Shown piece by piece: positions 1-6,757 of a stretch of DNA of 10,710 nt. The stretch's first letter is position 1, and the number at the start of each line of letters is the position of its first letter. Source of the stretch: Chitinophagales bacterium. GTDB lineage: Bacteria; Bacteroidota; Bacteroidia; Chitinophagales; Saprospiraceae. The stretch covers positions 1 to 10,710 of the forward strand of contig JAAFHQ010000127.1 of assembly GCA_013298445.1 (NCBI GenBank), given 5' to 3'. The translations under genes and the position numbers were made by a program. Below the pieces are notes generated by a model. That model searched no databases and had not been told where the DNA came from. It saw only the letters and a list, made by a program, of their open reading frames with translations.

Positions 1-827
1 TTGGAGGAGATCAGCGTATTGCGTTTGCCGTCGGTAGAAACGATCAGGTCTATTTCCGGAGTAAGACCGATTTTTTTGAACTGAAAACGCTGGGCTACCC
101 CCAGAATCAGTTGCGGTTTGGTCGTTTCCAGGCTGTTGATGGGCACTTCATTGTTGGTCAACTCCAGGGTTTGTCGTTCCTCTTCCGTAAAATTGAAAGA
201 CCAGGCGTTGAAACTGGTGCTGATGTCTTTGGCCATGGCGCCAAAGCGAAAATTGCCCCGGCGGTATTGCAGGCCGCCGTCTAGCCCAAAACCCCAGGAA
301 TTGGCAAAAGGACCAATTCTCCGGTGAATGACCTTGATGTTGCCGCCCCAAAACCATTGACCCGTGCGAGGACGGCTTTTTTGGGCGTAGGACAACATTA
401 AAGCATAATCCGCTGCCGAAAATTCGCGCAGGTTGTCAAAGTTGACGGTGCCATCACTCTCATACAGGGTTAAGGTATTGGGAATTTCATCGACCCCAAA
501 ACGGATGAAGGAAAGGGCTAGCCTACGTTTGTCATTGCTCGCGGGCAGCATAACCCCGATGTAATCAAATTTGCCTACCCCGGCAAACCACTCGGCATGC
601 ATAGCACCTATCTGAAGCCCAGGGGCATCTTCATTGGCGGCTAAGCCGGCAGGGTTCCATACGCCTGCAGTGACATCGTTGGTTTGTGCTACTACTGCAT
701 TCCCAAGAGCTTGTGCTTTTGCACCTACACCAATGGACAAAAACTCGTTGCTGTATTTCTGTGCGGCCAAACTGCCGAATGAAAAAAGCAGTAGAAAACC
801 CAGGATCAAGCGGCAAAACACCTTCAT
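1..827 (-). CDS. PorV/PorQ-family outer membrane protein (3' end cut by window edge)
   Basis: Reading leftward from the ATG at 827-825, the frame is open to the window edge, giving about 275 residues without a stop; the C-terminus lies outside. The start MKVFCRLILGFLLLFSFGSL is a typical signal peptide with likely cleavage after LAA (about residue 22). Directly after it comes KYSNEFLSIGVGAKAQALGN and then DVTAGVWNPAGLA. This is the N-terminal signature of the Bacteroidota PorV/PorQ (UPF0164-like) family, whose members are outer-membrane beta-barrels. Some family members (PorV, PorQ) work in the type IX secretion system, but many paralogues have no assigned role, and nothing here shows that this one is the T9SS shuttle. 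Alternating hydrophobic strands with aromatic residues (QWFWGGNIKV, LDGGLQYRRGNFRFG) fit a barrel. It lies 38 nt after the YihY/BrkB gene on the same strand, with a repeat-derived hairpin between them, so it could be co-transcribed or start its own unit. No clear promoter was found. Confidence 0.85.
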   Translation of the reverse strand, partial: MKVFCRLILGFLLLFSFGSLAAQKYSNEFLSIGVGAKAQALGNAVVAQTNDVTAGVWNPAGLAANEDAPGLQIGAMHAEWFAGVGKFDYIGVMLPASNDKRRLALSFIRFGVDEIPNTLTLYESDGTVNFDNLREFSAADYALMLSYAQKSRPRTGQWFWGGNIKVIHRRIGPFANSWGFGLDGGLQYRRGNFRFGAMAKDISTSFNAWSFNFTEEERQTLELTNNEVPINSLETTKPQLILGVAQRFQFKKIGLTPEIDLIVSTDGKRNTLISS

Positions 828-840
828 ACTTTATTTTTTA

Positions 841-960
841 AGCGAAAAGTGAAAAGCATTTTTCATCACTCACTATTCGCAGGTTGTTCTTCACTTTTTA
901 CAGCTTGCTCTTCGTTCTTCGCTTCTTGCTTTTCACTTTTCACTATTCGCTTTTCACTTT
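841..960. repeat. GYGAANA heptanucleotide array with a short inverted repeat at a gene end
   Basis: Read on the minus strand from about 957 down, the sequence falls into consecutive 7-base units close to G-Y-G-A-A-N-A (for example GTGAAAA, GCGAATA, GCGAAGA, GTGAAGA). About fourteen units stay in register to about 860. Most of the array is inside the 3' end of the YihY/BrkB reading frame, and the TGA stop at 868-866 also lies in it. Beyond the stop, 844-857 (gaaaagtgaaaagc) is the exact reverse complement of 928-941, so the array can fold back on itself with 14 bp. The element reaches to about 14 nt before the start of the next gene. It resembles short tandemly repeated heptamers known from other phyla (for example the STRR elements of cyanobacteria), but I cannot assign it to a named family. 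Confidence 0.75.
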
Positions 961-1984
961 CAATAGGATCGGGTTGAGGCTCCAATTGTGGCTTGACCTC
1001 GGAAATTTTTTCGACAGTGCTGAGCATTCTTTTGTTGATGACGATGCTCGCATTGAGCTCAAAACCGATCAGGATCGACATGACGTTCATCTGAATCCAC
1101 AGCATCAGCACGATGATGGCTCCGATCGAACCATATAAACGGTTATAAGTGTTGAACATGTCTACGTACATGGAAAAAACTACGGAAGACAGAAGACAAA
1201 GAAAAGAAGCCAATGCTGCGCCGGGGGTGAAAAACTTAAAGCGGCGGATCATGGCGGCCCCATTGCGGTAAATGAGTGCGATCGAAACGTAATACAGGGA
1301 GATGATCACAATCCAGCGAACGATATTGAGGGACAACTCGATCAGTGACCCGAGATTCAGCCAATCGTTGATCATTTTGACAAAAGACTGCCCCAAAATC
1401 ACCAGTATAACGGAAGCAATCAGCAGCGCACTCAATTGAACCGCCAGCACAATGGCCACCCAACGCATTTTCCAGGAATTCCACTTGGCAAAATCCTCAT
1501 AGGTTTTGTCAAAAGAACGAAGCAGGGACAAAATCCCATTGGAACCAAAATAGATGGCAGAGATAAAACCCACCGAGAGCAAACCAATTCGTGGATTGTT
1601 GGTGATGTCCTCAATAAAACTGAACAATTGATCACCCGCATCGCCCGGCATGATTTTTTGAATCTCTGTTTGCAGGTAAACGTCAAAATTTTCTCCACCA
1701 GGCAGGTAATGCAAAAAAGTGCGTTTCAACCAGGGAATCAGGGTGAACAAAGCGATGATGGAGGGAAACAATGACAAAAAGAAGCTGTAGGCAATGGAAT
1801 TGGCCCGGGTAAACAGGTCAAAGCGCTGGATTTCCATGATGAAAAATTTCACCACGTTGTAAATGGAAACGCCAAAAAAACCGGGGAAAGAGCGGTTTTG
1901 CGCCCAGCGAACCAACTTGATCCAGAGAGGATGTCCCCAGAACCATTGTTCCCACTGCTTGAAATCTGGTAATCGTACTTTCAC
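866..1984 (-). CDS. YihY/virulence factor BrkB family membrane protein
   Basis: This 372-residue integral membrane protein has the YihY/BrkB pattern. A cytoplasmic N-terminus (1-60) carries the family-like stretch FDLFTRANSIAYSFFLSLFP. About six membrane segments follow, near residues 62-86, 133-158, 172-200, 216-242, 254-278 and 284-315. The last contains LYGSIGAIIVLMLWIQMNVM, the well-conserved C-terminal segment of the family. The molecular function of the family is not settled (the old RNase BN assignment was wrong; transporter or envelope roles are proposed). The start codon is GTG at 1984-1982. It overlaps the stop of the upstream thioesterase as GTGA, so translation is probably coupled. 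The odd part is the C-terminus: the last roughly 30 residues are a charged seven-residue repeat (units such as SEKRIVK and NEEQAVK) encoded by tandem heptanucleotides. The family core ends around residue 325-330, so the tail is probably an add-on created by the repeat. Confidence 0.9.
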   Translation of the reverse strand: MKVRLPDFKQWEQWFWGHPLWIKLVRWAQNRSFPGFFGVSIYNVVKFFIMEIQRFDLFTRANSIAYSFFLSLFPSIIALFTLIPWLKRTFLHYLPGGENFDVYLQTEIQKIMPGDAGDQLFSFIEDITNNPRIGLLSVGFISAIYFGSNGILSLLRSFDKTYEDFAKWNSWKMRWVAIVLAVQLSALLIASVILVILGQSFVKMINDWLNLGSLIELSLNIVRWIVIISLYYVSIALIYRNGAAMIRRFKFFTPGAALASFLCLLSSVVFSMYVDMFNTYNRLYGSIGAIIVLMLWIQMNVMSILIGFELNASIVINKRMLSTVEKISEVKPQLEPQPDPIESEKRIVKSEKQEAKNEEQAVKSEEQPANSE

Positions 1985-2394
1985 GGCTCAAAAAAGGGTC
2001 GAAGTTTTTCAATTAAATAGACCGGTGCATCGATGGTTTTGTTGCTTTTTTTGTCCACAAAACAAAGTCGAACGCTTCCACCGTTGACCAGCTTATTTTT
2101 TTCGTTGTAAATTTCAACGTGAAAGGTAATGAATTGATCTGGTATTCGCCGCAATGCCGTTCGAATTGTCAGCAATTCATCGTAATAAGCCGGTCGGACA
2201 TAGCGCATTTGCAGGGACAAAACGGGCATCATTACGCCCAACTCCTCTTCCATTGCCTTGTAAGTCAAACCCAGGGAACGCAACATTTCCACCCGACCAA
2301 TCTCGTAATACTGGGCATAATTGCCGTAGTAAAGATACCCCATCTGGTCGGTTTCTCCGTAGCGAACGCGCTTTTGAAAATCGTGTGTGTACAT
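1981..2394 (-). CDS. acyl-CoA thioesterase, YbgC/4HBT hotdog family
   Basis: The 137-residue protein is the usual size for a single hotdog domain of the 4-hydroxybenzoyl-CoA thioesterase/YbgC type, which hydrolyses acyl-CoA (or acyl-ACP) thioesters in the cytoplasm. The diagnostic N-terminal block is present: RVRYGETDQMGYLYYGNYAQ followed by YYEIGRVEML. It contains the catalytic-type Asp16 in TDQMG and the Tyr/Asn/Tyr-rich turn before the central helix. The later strand FHVEIYNEKNKLVNGGSVRLCFVD matches the second half of the fold. The substrate cannot be read from sequence. The start is ATG at 2394-2392 with only A/T-rich sequence before it and no Shine-Dalgarno. The first arm of a large hairpin begins just 7 nt upstream, so the 5' leader must be very short or run through the hairpin from the arginine deiminase gene. 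The stop codon overlaps the GTG start of the YihY/BrkB gene. Confidence 0.9.
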   Translation of the reverse strand: MYTHDFQKRVRYGETDQMGYLYYGNYAQYYEIGRVEMLRSLGLTYKAMEEELGVMMPVLSLQMRYVRPAYYDELLTIRTALRRIPDQFITFHVEIYNEKNKLVNGGSVRLCFVDKKSNKTIDAPVYLIEKLRPFFEP

Positions 2395-2400
2395 AATTTT

Positions 2401-2537
2401 GGTTGAGGAGTTGAGGGAAGTTGAGAAGGTTTATGGAGGTTTAGGGAGGTTGAGGCTCCGCGAGCGACTTTGACATTGTCCTTGTCAAAATTACTCGCGG
2501 AGCCTCAACCTCCCTAAACTTTCTCAACTCCTCAACC
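2401..2537. repeat. long purine-rich inverted repeat filling the gap between two co-directional genes
   Basis: There are three nested stems. The outer arms 2401-2415 and 2523-2537 are exact 15-nt reverse complements. The middle arms 2439-2464 and 2494-2519 are exact 26-nt reverse complements and end in a GC-rich cap (ctccgcgag). The inner arms 2469-2475 and 2483-2489 (tttgaca/tgtcaaa) pair with a 7-nt tip loop. The left side carries about 20 extra bases (2416-2438) that would bulge out. The left arm is built of related purine-rich units (GTTGAGG, GGTTTAG, GGAGGTT). The right outer arm overlaps the last codons and the TGA stop of the arginine deiminase gene. There is no U-tract after the stem in the reading direction, so this is not a standard intrinsic terminator. 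It could still stop transcription, block exonucleases, or separate expression of the two genes. Confidence 0.85.
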
Positions 2538-3777
2538 TCTCCATCGGGCAAGTCATACAATGAGAACCACCCCTCGCTCTGGACAATTCATTGGAGGGCA
2601 GGGTTATAATGGTGTTTTCAACCGTCTCAGGATCCAGCTGACCAGCCCGATACGCGGCCAAAAAGTCGCGGGCATGTAGAACTTTATAACCAGCTTTTTG
2701 GAAAGCTTGTTCGGTCACAGGGTTGCGGTCATAAGTTAGCGCAACCCCAGGTTTGAGAGCGACCAGATTACAGCCATCCGTCCACTGTTCGCGTTCCTGG
2801 TAAGGGGAAATTCCATTGCCACTGTAGATGAATTTCATCTCCGGGTCTATTTCAGAGCGAATAAAATTGTGGACAGAAGGGTAGTATTCATTGCTCCCAT
2901 TCGAGCGATACAACTCCACGGTAGAGCTGATACCATCTACCACCAAGGGTTTGTAAGCTACTATATGGTGATGATTGATTTGGGTAAAAACGGTATCAAT
3001 GTGCATGTAGGAACGGTCGTTGGGGATGTTTACCAGCGCGACATTACTGATCACCCCCTTTTCAAACAAGACCTTGGTCAGGGACATGATTCCGTGGCGC
3101 GTGGTGCGTTCACTACAACCAATCAGGAGGTAATCAGGGCTTAGCATCATCATGTCTCCACCTTCGATAGAGACGTATTCCCCCTTGCGAGATGGGGGGA
3201 ATTGATCAATGTTGTTGAGGTTGATGAGTTTTCCTTCCTCGTATCGACCTTTAAACAAAGGGTGACACCGAAAAATAAAGCGGGTGAGGTGGTTCTCCCG
3301 GTGGCGGGCCTCCTTGGCTGCTTTGGTTATGATTACGTGATCGTTAACAGCTACGGCGATGTCACGGGTAAAAATGAAATTGGGGATTGGGTCGAAAAGG
3401 ATGTAATCATCGGGGGCATAATACCCTGTGATGAGTACATTGGCCAACTCGGCAGGCGGCAGACTTGTCAAAAAATCCAGAGCGGAATGAGGCAACTCTT
3501 CATAATCGGCAATTTCTGCCAACATACTTTGCCGGTTTTTAGCATCGGCGATTAAGGATTCCAACAGCAGTTGTTCGGTTTCATGAACCCGGTCATTCCC
3601 TACAAATGCGCGCAGCACTCCCGTAAATACATCGTGTTCTTCCTGCATTTGAGGCAAAAAAACGATGTCGTCGAATAACAGTTCTTCGGAGCGTTTGGGG
3701 GAGACTCGGGCGATACCTTCATCGGGGCGATGGACAATTACACGTTGCAATCGGCCAATTTCATTGTTCACTTGCAT
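2524..3777 (-). CDS. arcA: arginine deiminase (ArcA-type)
   Basis: The 417-residue protein is near the usual length of bacterial arginine deiminase, which converts L-arginine to citrulline and ammonia in the cytoplasm. All the guanidino-group-modifying catalytic residues can be placed: Asp139 in FTRDIA, Glu205 and Asp208 in IEGGDMMML, His259 and Asp261 in MHIDTVFTQI, and the nucleophile Cys407 in ARGGSHCMTCP. The N-terminus LQRVIVHRPDEGI and the late block DGCNLVALKPGVALTYDRN also match the family. No ornithine carbamoyltransferase, carbamate kinase or arginine/ornithine antiporter is next to it, so this is not a classical arc operon and the role (catabolism, pH or nitrogen balance) is open. 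The last residues, ERLRS, and the TGA stop are encoded by the right arm of the intergenic hairpin, so the C-terminal tip is repeat-derived. A possible promoter lies at 3843-3873. Confidence 0.92.
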   Translation of the reverse strand: MQVNNEIGRLQRVIVHRPDEGIARVSPKRSEELLFDDIVFLPQMQEEHDVFTGVLRAFVGNDRVHETEQLLLESLIADAKNRQSMLAEIADYEELPHSALDFLTSLPPAELANVLITGYYAPDDYILFDPIPNFIFTRDIAVAVNDHVIITKAAKEARHRENHLTRFIFRCHPLFKGRYEEGKLINLNNIDQFPPSRKGEYVSIEGGDMMMLSPDYLLIGCSERTTRHGIMSLTKVLFEKGVISNVALVNIPNDRSYMHIDTVFTQINHHHIVAYKPLVVDGISSTVELYRSNGSNEYYPSVHNFIRSEIDPEMKFIYSGNGISPYQEREQWTDGCNLVALKPGVALTYDRNPVTEQAFQKAGYKVLHARDFLAAYRAGQLDPETVENTIITLPSNELSRARGGSHCMTCPMERLRS

Positions 3778-3842
3778 AGAGAATCAGTGGTTATGGGCTT
3801 TTTTAAACAGGAATTGAACTAGTCCTGCATTAATTTTTGTTG

Positions 3843-3873
3843 TAAATGTAATTCTTGTTTATTTTGTAGACAA
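3843..3873 (-). promoter_or_regulatory. candidate Bacteroidota-type promoter for the arginine deiminase gene
   Basis: On the minus strand TTG (3873-3871) is followed after 20 nt by TACATTTA (3850-3843). This matches the Bacteroidota -7 consensus TAnnTTTG at all but the last base. Transcription would begin roughly 60 nt before the ATG at 3777. A one-off match in A/T-rich DNA can arise by chance. Confidence 0.4.
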
Positions 3874-3887
3874 TAATTTTAATTTGG
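3855..3887 (+). promoter_or_regulatory. candidate promoter for the coiled-coil gene pair
   Basis: TTG at 3855-3857 is followed after 22 nt by TAATTTGG at 3880-3887, one base from the TAnnTTTG consensus. Transcription would begin about 30 nt before the ATG at 3926. The spacer is at the long end of the accepted range. The site overlaps the proposed divergent promoter of the arginine deiminase gene. Confidence 0.33.
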
Positions 3888-3925
3888 TCGTATACTAGCA
3901 ACCATCTCAACACACTTGTCGTATT

Positions 3926-4603
3926 ATGTCAAACGGATTTTTAAAAGACTTTAAATCGCTCTTCATCGTGCCTGAAGAAGAGAGTACAAAGCCAGAGCCC
4001 AAGGCTACTGCCACTAAACCCAGTGCAGATGGTAAAACGCCGGCGAACCAACCTAAAGAGGCGGTTTCGGATACCCCTTCACCAGGCAAGGTGAACGATA
4101 AATTCTTGAACGTGCTTTTTTCGGCCATCGAAAAAAACAACCAGGAAGGTTTCGATTACCTGGAGTTTCGCAACTCCCTACAATCCTTGAAGGAAATGAA
4201 CATGGATGAAGCGACCCGTTTTAAATCGGCTATGGCGATGGCAAAATCCATGGGTGCTTCAATGGCTACGATTGTAACATCTGGTCAGCAATACTTGCAA
4301 GTGCTCAAAACTGAGCAGGGCAAGTTTGATGAAGCCATGAAAAACCAGCGTGCCCAACAAATCGGCAACAAGGAGCAGCAGATGGAGGAACTCTCCAACT
4401 CGGTGAAAGCTAAAGAGGAGGAGATCAAAAAAATGCAGCTGGAAATTGAACAAACCAAGCAGAAATATGTAGAACTTTCGCAGCAAATTAAAGATGCGAC
4501 CCGACATATTGAATCTACCAAGAATGATTTTGTAGCTTCCTACGAATCATTGGCAGGGCAAATTCAGGGCGACCTGAATAAAATTCAAGAATACATGAAA
4601 TAG
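3926..4603 (+). CDS. conserved-looking hypothetical protein with long C-terminal coiled coil
   Basis: I do not recognise a named family for this 225-residue protein. It has no signal peptide or membrane segment, so it should be cytoplasmic. Residues 1-12 form a short hydrophobic/basic start (MSNGFLKDFKSLFIV). Residues 16-57 are a low-complexity linker rich in Lys, Pro, Thr, Ala and Glu. Residues 58-125 form a compact helical region (FLNVLFSAIEKNNQEGFDYL, then MDEATRFKSAMAMAKSMGAS). Residues 126-225 are a continuous Glu/Lys/Gln-rich coiled coil. It is followed after 45 nt by a two-TM coiled-coil protein on the same strand, probably in one transcript, which suggests that the two proteins act together at the inner membrane. 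No Shine-Dalgarno precedes the ATG. The upstream gene is divergent, so this is the first gene of its unit. The function is unknown. Confidence 0.85.
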   Translation: MSNGFLKDFKSLFIVPEEESTKPEPKATATKPSADGKTPANQPKEAVSDTPSPGKVNDKFLNVLFSAIEKNNQEGFDYLEFRNSLQSLKEMNMDEATRFKSAMAMAKSMGASMATIVTSGQQYLQVLKTEQGKFDEAMKNQRAQQIGNKEQQMEELSNSVKAKEEEIKKMQLEIEQTKQKYVELSQQIKDATRHIESTKNDFVASYESLAGQIQGDLNKIQEYMK

Positions 4604-4648
4604 CTTGACGGGTGGAAATTTCCCCATCATGCACAAACCTTATTTTTT

Positions 4649-5677
4649 ATGTCTGAGCAATTGAAGCCTAAATCATTCTGGAGCAGACCAGAGGGTAAAA
4701 CTGGCGCAATTTTTTTAATCGGGATTGGCGCTTTAGCGGTAATTGGCTTTATGTCCATTTTGCCAATTATAGGCCTGATCCTGAGTAACACCATCAATTT
4801 AGCCGTTGCTGTTACAGTATTGGTAGCCTTGTTGTACATGGTTCTGGACAATCGTACCCGCACACTGGTCTGGTACATGTACAAAAGTGTGATGCGCTGG
4901 ATCACGGGCTTGTTTGTACAAATTGACCCCATTGCGATTCTGAAAGGTTATGTGGATCATTTGCGTAAGAACCTGCATGACATGGAGCGCCAAATCAATC
5001 GTTTGCGCGGCCAGATGCACAAATTGCGTGAAATCATCAGAAACAACCAGAAAGAAATCAAAAGTAACCTGCAATTGGCAAGTGAAGCCAAGGATAAAAG
5101 GGATGATGCTTCAATGATTCTAAAAACCCGCAAGGCTGGGCGCTTGCAGGAATCCAATGTGCGCCTGGAAGAGTTGGATCGAAAAATGGAAGTCATGTAC
5201 CGGGTATTGACCAAAATGCGGGAAAACTCCTATATCCTCGCTGAAGATATCCAGGATCAGGTGATGGTCAAGGAACAGGAGCAAAAGGCGATCCATGCCA
5301 GCAACAATGCCATGAAATCGGCCATGAGCATCATCAGTGGTGATCCAGACAAACGCGCTATGTTCGACGCAGCCATGGACGCCATCACCGAAGATGTAGC
5401 CAACAAGGTGGGAGAAATGGAAAACTTCATGCAGATGTCTTCCAAATTTATGGAATCGATCGATTTACAAAATGGAGTGTTCGAAGAAGAGGGCTTAAAA
5501 ATGCTGGAGAAATGGGAGCAGGATGGGGTTTCTTTGCTGCTAGGTGAAGAAAAGAAAAACATCCTTACTCTTGCTAACGATGACAACCAGGTCCTAGACT
5601 TGAACAAACCAATGAAAGAGCCCATTCGGGAGATGGGACATAAGAATCAGTACGATAGTTTTTTTGAAGCAGAATAA
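4649..5677 (+). CDS. two-TM membrane-anchored coiled-coil protein of unknown function (PspA-like layout)
   Basis: The protein has 342 residues. After a short polar start, two hydrophobic segments (about 19-46 and 48-67) form a hairpin in the inner membrane. An aromatic, partly amphipathic stretch (73-92, with LVWYMYKSVMRWITGLF) follows. From about residue 93 (DPIAILKGYVDHL) to about 230 the sequence is almost entirely helical and charged. It has heptad-like spacing, including MERQINRLRGQMHKLREI and RLEELDRKMEVMYRVLTKM. The rest is acidic and ends in FFEAE. A DPxxIL-type entry into a long helical hairpin recalls PspA/IM30/ESCRT-III-like proteins, but with a TM hairpin in place of the N-terminal amphipathic helix. 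That resemblance is my inference and no diagnostic motif proves it. The gene lies 45 nt after the soluble coiled-coil gene. Its TAA stop abuts the AATGACG hairpin that separates it from the convergent DUF6089 gene. Confidence 0.85.
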   Translation: MSEQLKPKSFWSRPEGKTGAIFLIGIGALAVIGFMSILPIIGLILSNTINLAVAVTVLVALLYMVLDNRTRTLVWYMYKSVMRWITGLFVQIDPIAILKGYVDHLRKNLHDMERQINRLRGQMHKLREIIRNNQKEIKSNLQLASEAKDKRDDASMILKTRKAGRLQESNVRLEELDRKMEVMYRVLTKMRENSYILAEDIQDQVMVKEQEQKAIHASNNAMKSAMSIISGDPDKRAMFDAAMDAITEDVANKVGEMENFMQMSSKFMESIDLQNGVFEEEGLKMLEKWEQDGVSLLLGEEKKNILTLANDDNQVLDLNKPMKEPIREMGHKNQYDSFFEAE

Positions 5678-5680
5678 AAA

Positions 5681-5765
5681 AATGACGAATTTTTCGAATG
5701 ACGAATGACGTTATTTCCGGGTTACCGGGCATGTTCGTCATTCGTCATTCGAAAAATTCGTCATT
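5681..5765. repeat. AATGACG-heptamer inverted repeat between convergent genes
   Basis: The left arm 5681-5710 and right arm 5736-5765 are exact 30-nt reverse complements, with a 25-nt loop (5711-5735) that itself contains ccgg-gtta-ccgg. Each arm consists of AATGACG units with a 9-base variant unit (AATTTTTCG) in the middle. The left arm starts 3 nt after the TAA stop of the upstream rightward gene. The right arm contains the TGA stop (5763-5761) of the convergent leftward gene. By position it could act as a terminator for both, although it lacks a proper U-tract. A closely related copy lies at 7504-7608. Confidence 0.9.
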
Positions 5766-6552
5766 CCGTAGTTGTCGCTGCTCCCTCCGATACCGGTTTT
5801 TCATCTTTAATGAAAAAGCGACGATCCAATACGGATTGTAAACGATAAGAAATGGTAACTCCTCCTACCGAGTACCAATCATTGTAATTTGGGTTAGCGG
5901 ACATGCTGATTCCATCCAGGTAATCATTAAAAACTGGGTTCAATCCAAACTCACCACCAATCGTCCAGCGCTCATTCAAATCAATTTTAACGCCACCACC
6001 AAATGGAATGGTGAACACAACCGAGCGTTGATTTTGCTCGTCTTCAGCAATTAATGCATCATAACGAGCACCAAGGTTTGGATTAAAAAAGGTGTTCGTT
6101 TTAATGAGACTCAGACCCGCTCCAGCGTATAGATAGAGGCTGAATTTCTTTTGAAACCCATCAGCCACACTCCAACGCTTGTGATTCAGGAAGTCATACT
6201 CTGTACGAGCTGCCAGCTCCGTCAAAGAGGTGGTGAAACTGAAACCTCGCCCAACGCGATCCGTTCCTTCCCAATCGAGGTCATTGCCTTTGAGCTTTCC
6301 CTGATTTAAGCTAAAACGCCAACTCAGGTTGTTGTTTGAATACAATCGGTAGAATGCCCCGAAATTGAAGCAGGACGCTCCGAGGTCATAATCTCCATTT
6401 TTGACAATGTCGCCAGCGTAGTTGCTTGCTCCCATCAAAATTCCAACTTCACCTGGAAACTTGTAAGGATTGGCCAATGTTGTTTGACCGTAAAGCGGAA
6501 AACAGGCTGCGATCAACAGCACAAAAAGGCTAGAAAAGTAATACTGTTTCAT
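5761..6552 (-). CDS. outer membrane beta-barrel protein, DUF6089-like
   Basis: The 263-residue protein starts with a signal peptide (MKQYYFSSLFVLLIAACFPL, likely cut after LYGQ). The IAAC stretch could be read as a weak lipobox, but the following region fits ordinary export better. The mature part begins PYKFPGEVGILMGASNYAGD, which matches the start of the DUF6089 family of Bacteroidota outer-membrane barrels. Repeated amphipathic strands follow: FGAFYRLYSNNNLSWRFSL, KKFSLYLYAGAGLSLIKT, FTIPFGGGVKIDL, WTIGGEFGLNPVF and SVGGVTISYRLQ. Function within the family is unknown. The C-terminal residues after the last strand (EKPVSEGAATTTE) are polar. The TGA stop lies in the AATGACG hairpin. A promoter candidate sits at 6694-6723, which would give a leader of about 135 nt. 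Confidence 0.85.
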   Translation of the reverse strand: MKQYYFSSLFVLLIAACFPLYGQTTLANPYKFPGEVGILMGASNYAGDIVKNGDYDLGASCFNFGAFYRLYSNNNLSWRFSLNQGKLKGNDLDWEGTDRVGRGFSFTTSLTELAARTEYDFLNHKRWSVADGFQKKFSLYLYAGAGLSLIKTNTFFNPNLGARYDALIAEDEQNQRSVVFTIPFGGGVKIDLNERWTIGGEFGLNPVFNDYLDGISMSANPNYNDWYSVGGVTISYRLQSVLDRRFFIKDEKPVSEGAATTTE

Positions 6553-6693
6553 GAGTATAATTTGTTAGGTACAAAAAGCAAGTTGTAGAAGTGATGATGA
6601 TTCTTTGTGTTGTGGAGAGAAAATTGCTGAATGGAGAAGTGAAAATGTACTGAGAATAGAGCGTGATAATTTCAGGTGCGTTTTATTCTGCCG

Positions 6694-6723
6694 CTAAATT
6701 ACATTTTTTTATCATTAATACAA
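6694..6723 (-). promoter_or_regulatory. candidate promoter for the DUF6089-like gene
   Basis: On the minus strand TTG (6723-6721) is followed after 19 nt by TAATTTAG (6701-6694), one base from TAnnTTTG. It would leave a leader of about 135 nt before the ATG at 6552. The rest of the 205-nt divergent gap (6553-6757) is A/T-rich and I see no repeat or second convincing promoter in it for the rightward gene at 6758. Confidence 0.33.
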
Positions 6724-6757
6724 CACTAATTTATTTATTTTTTTCGTTTAGGGTGGC

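Noticed and set aside
1436..1774. Rightward open frame of 112 codons
   Set aside because: It is antisense to the YihY/BrkB gene and has a composition that simply mirrors that coding strand.
3202..3555. Rightward open frame of 117 codons
   Set aside because: It is antisense to the arginine deiminase gene, which has a complete set of catalytic motifs; no start signal or family resemblance supports the antisense frame.
4614..4623. Perfect 10-base palindrome ggaaatttcc between the two coiled-coil genes
   Set aside because: Too short and A/T-rich to be a terminator, with no T-run after it; it could be chance in a 45-nt spacer.
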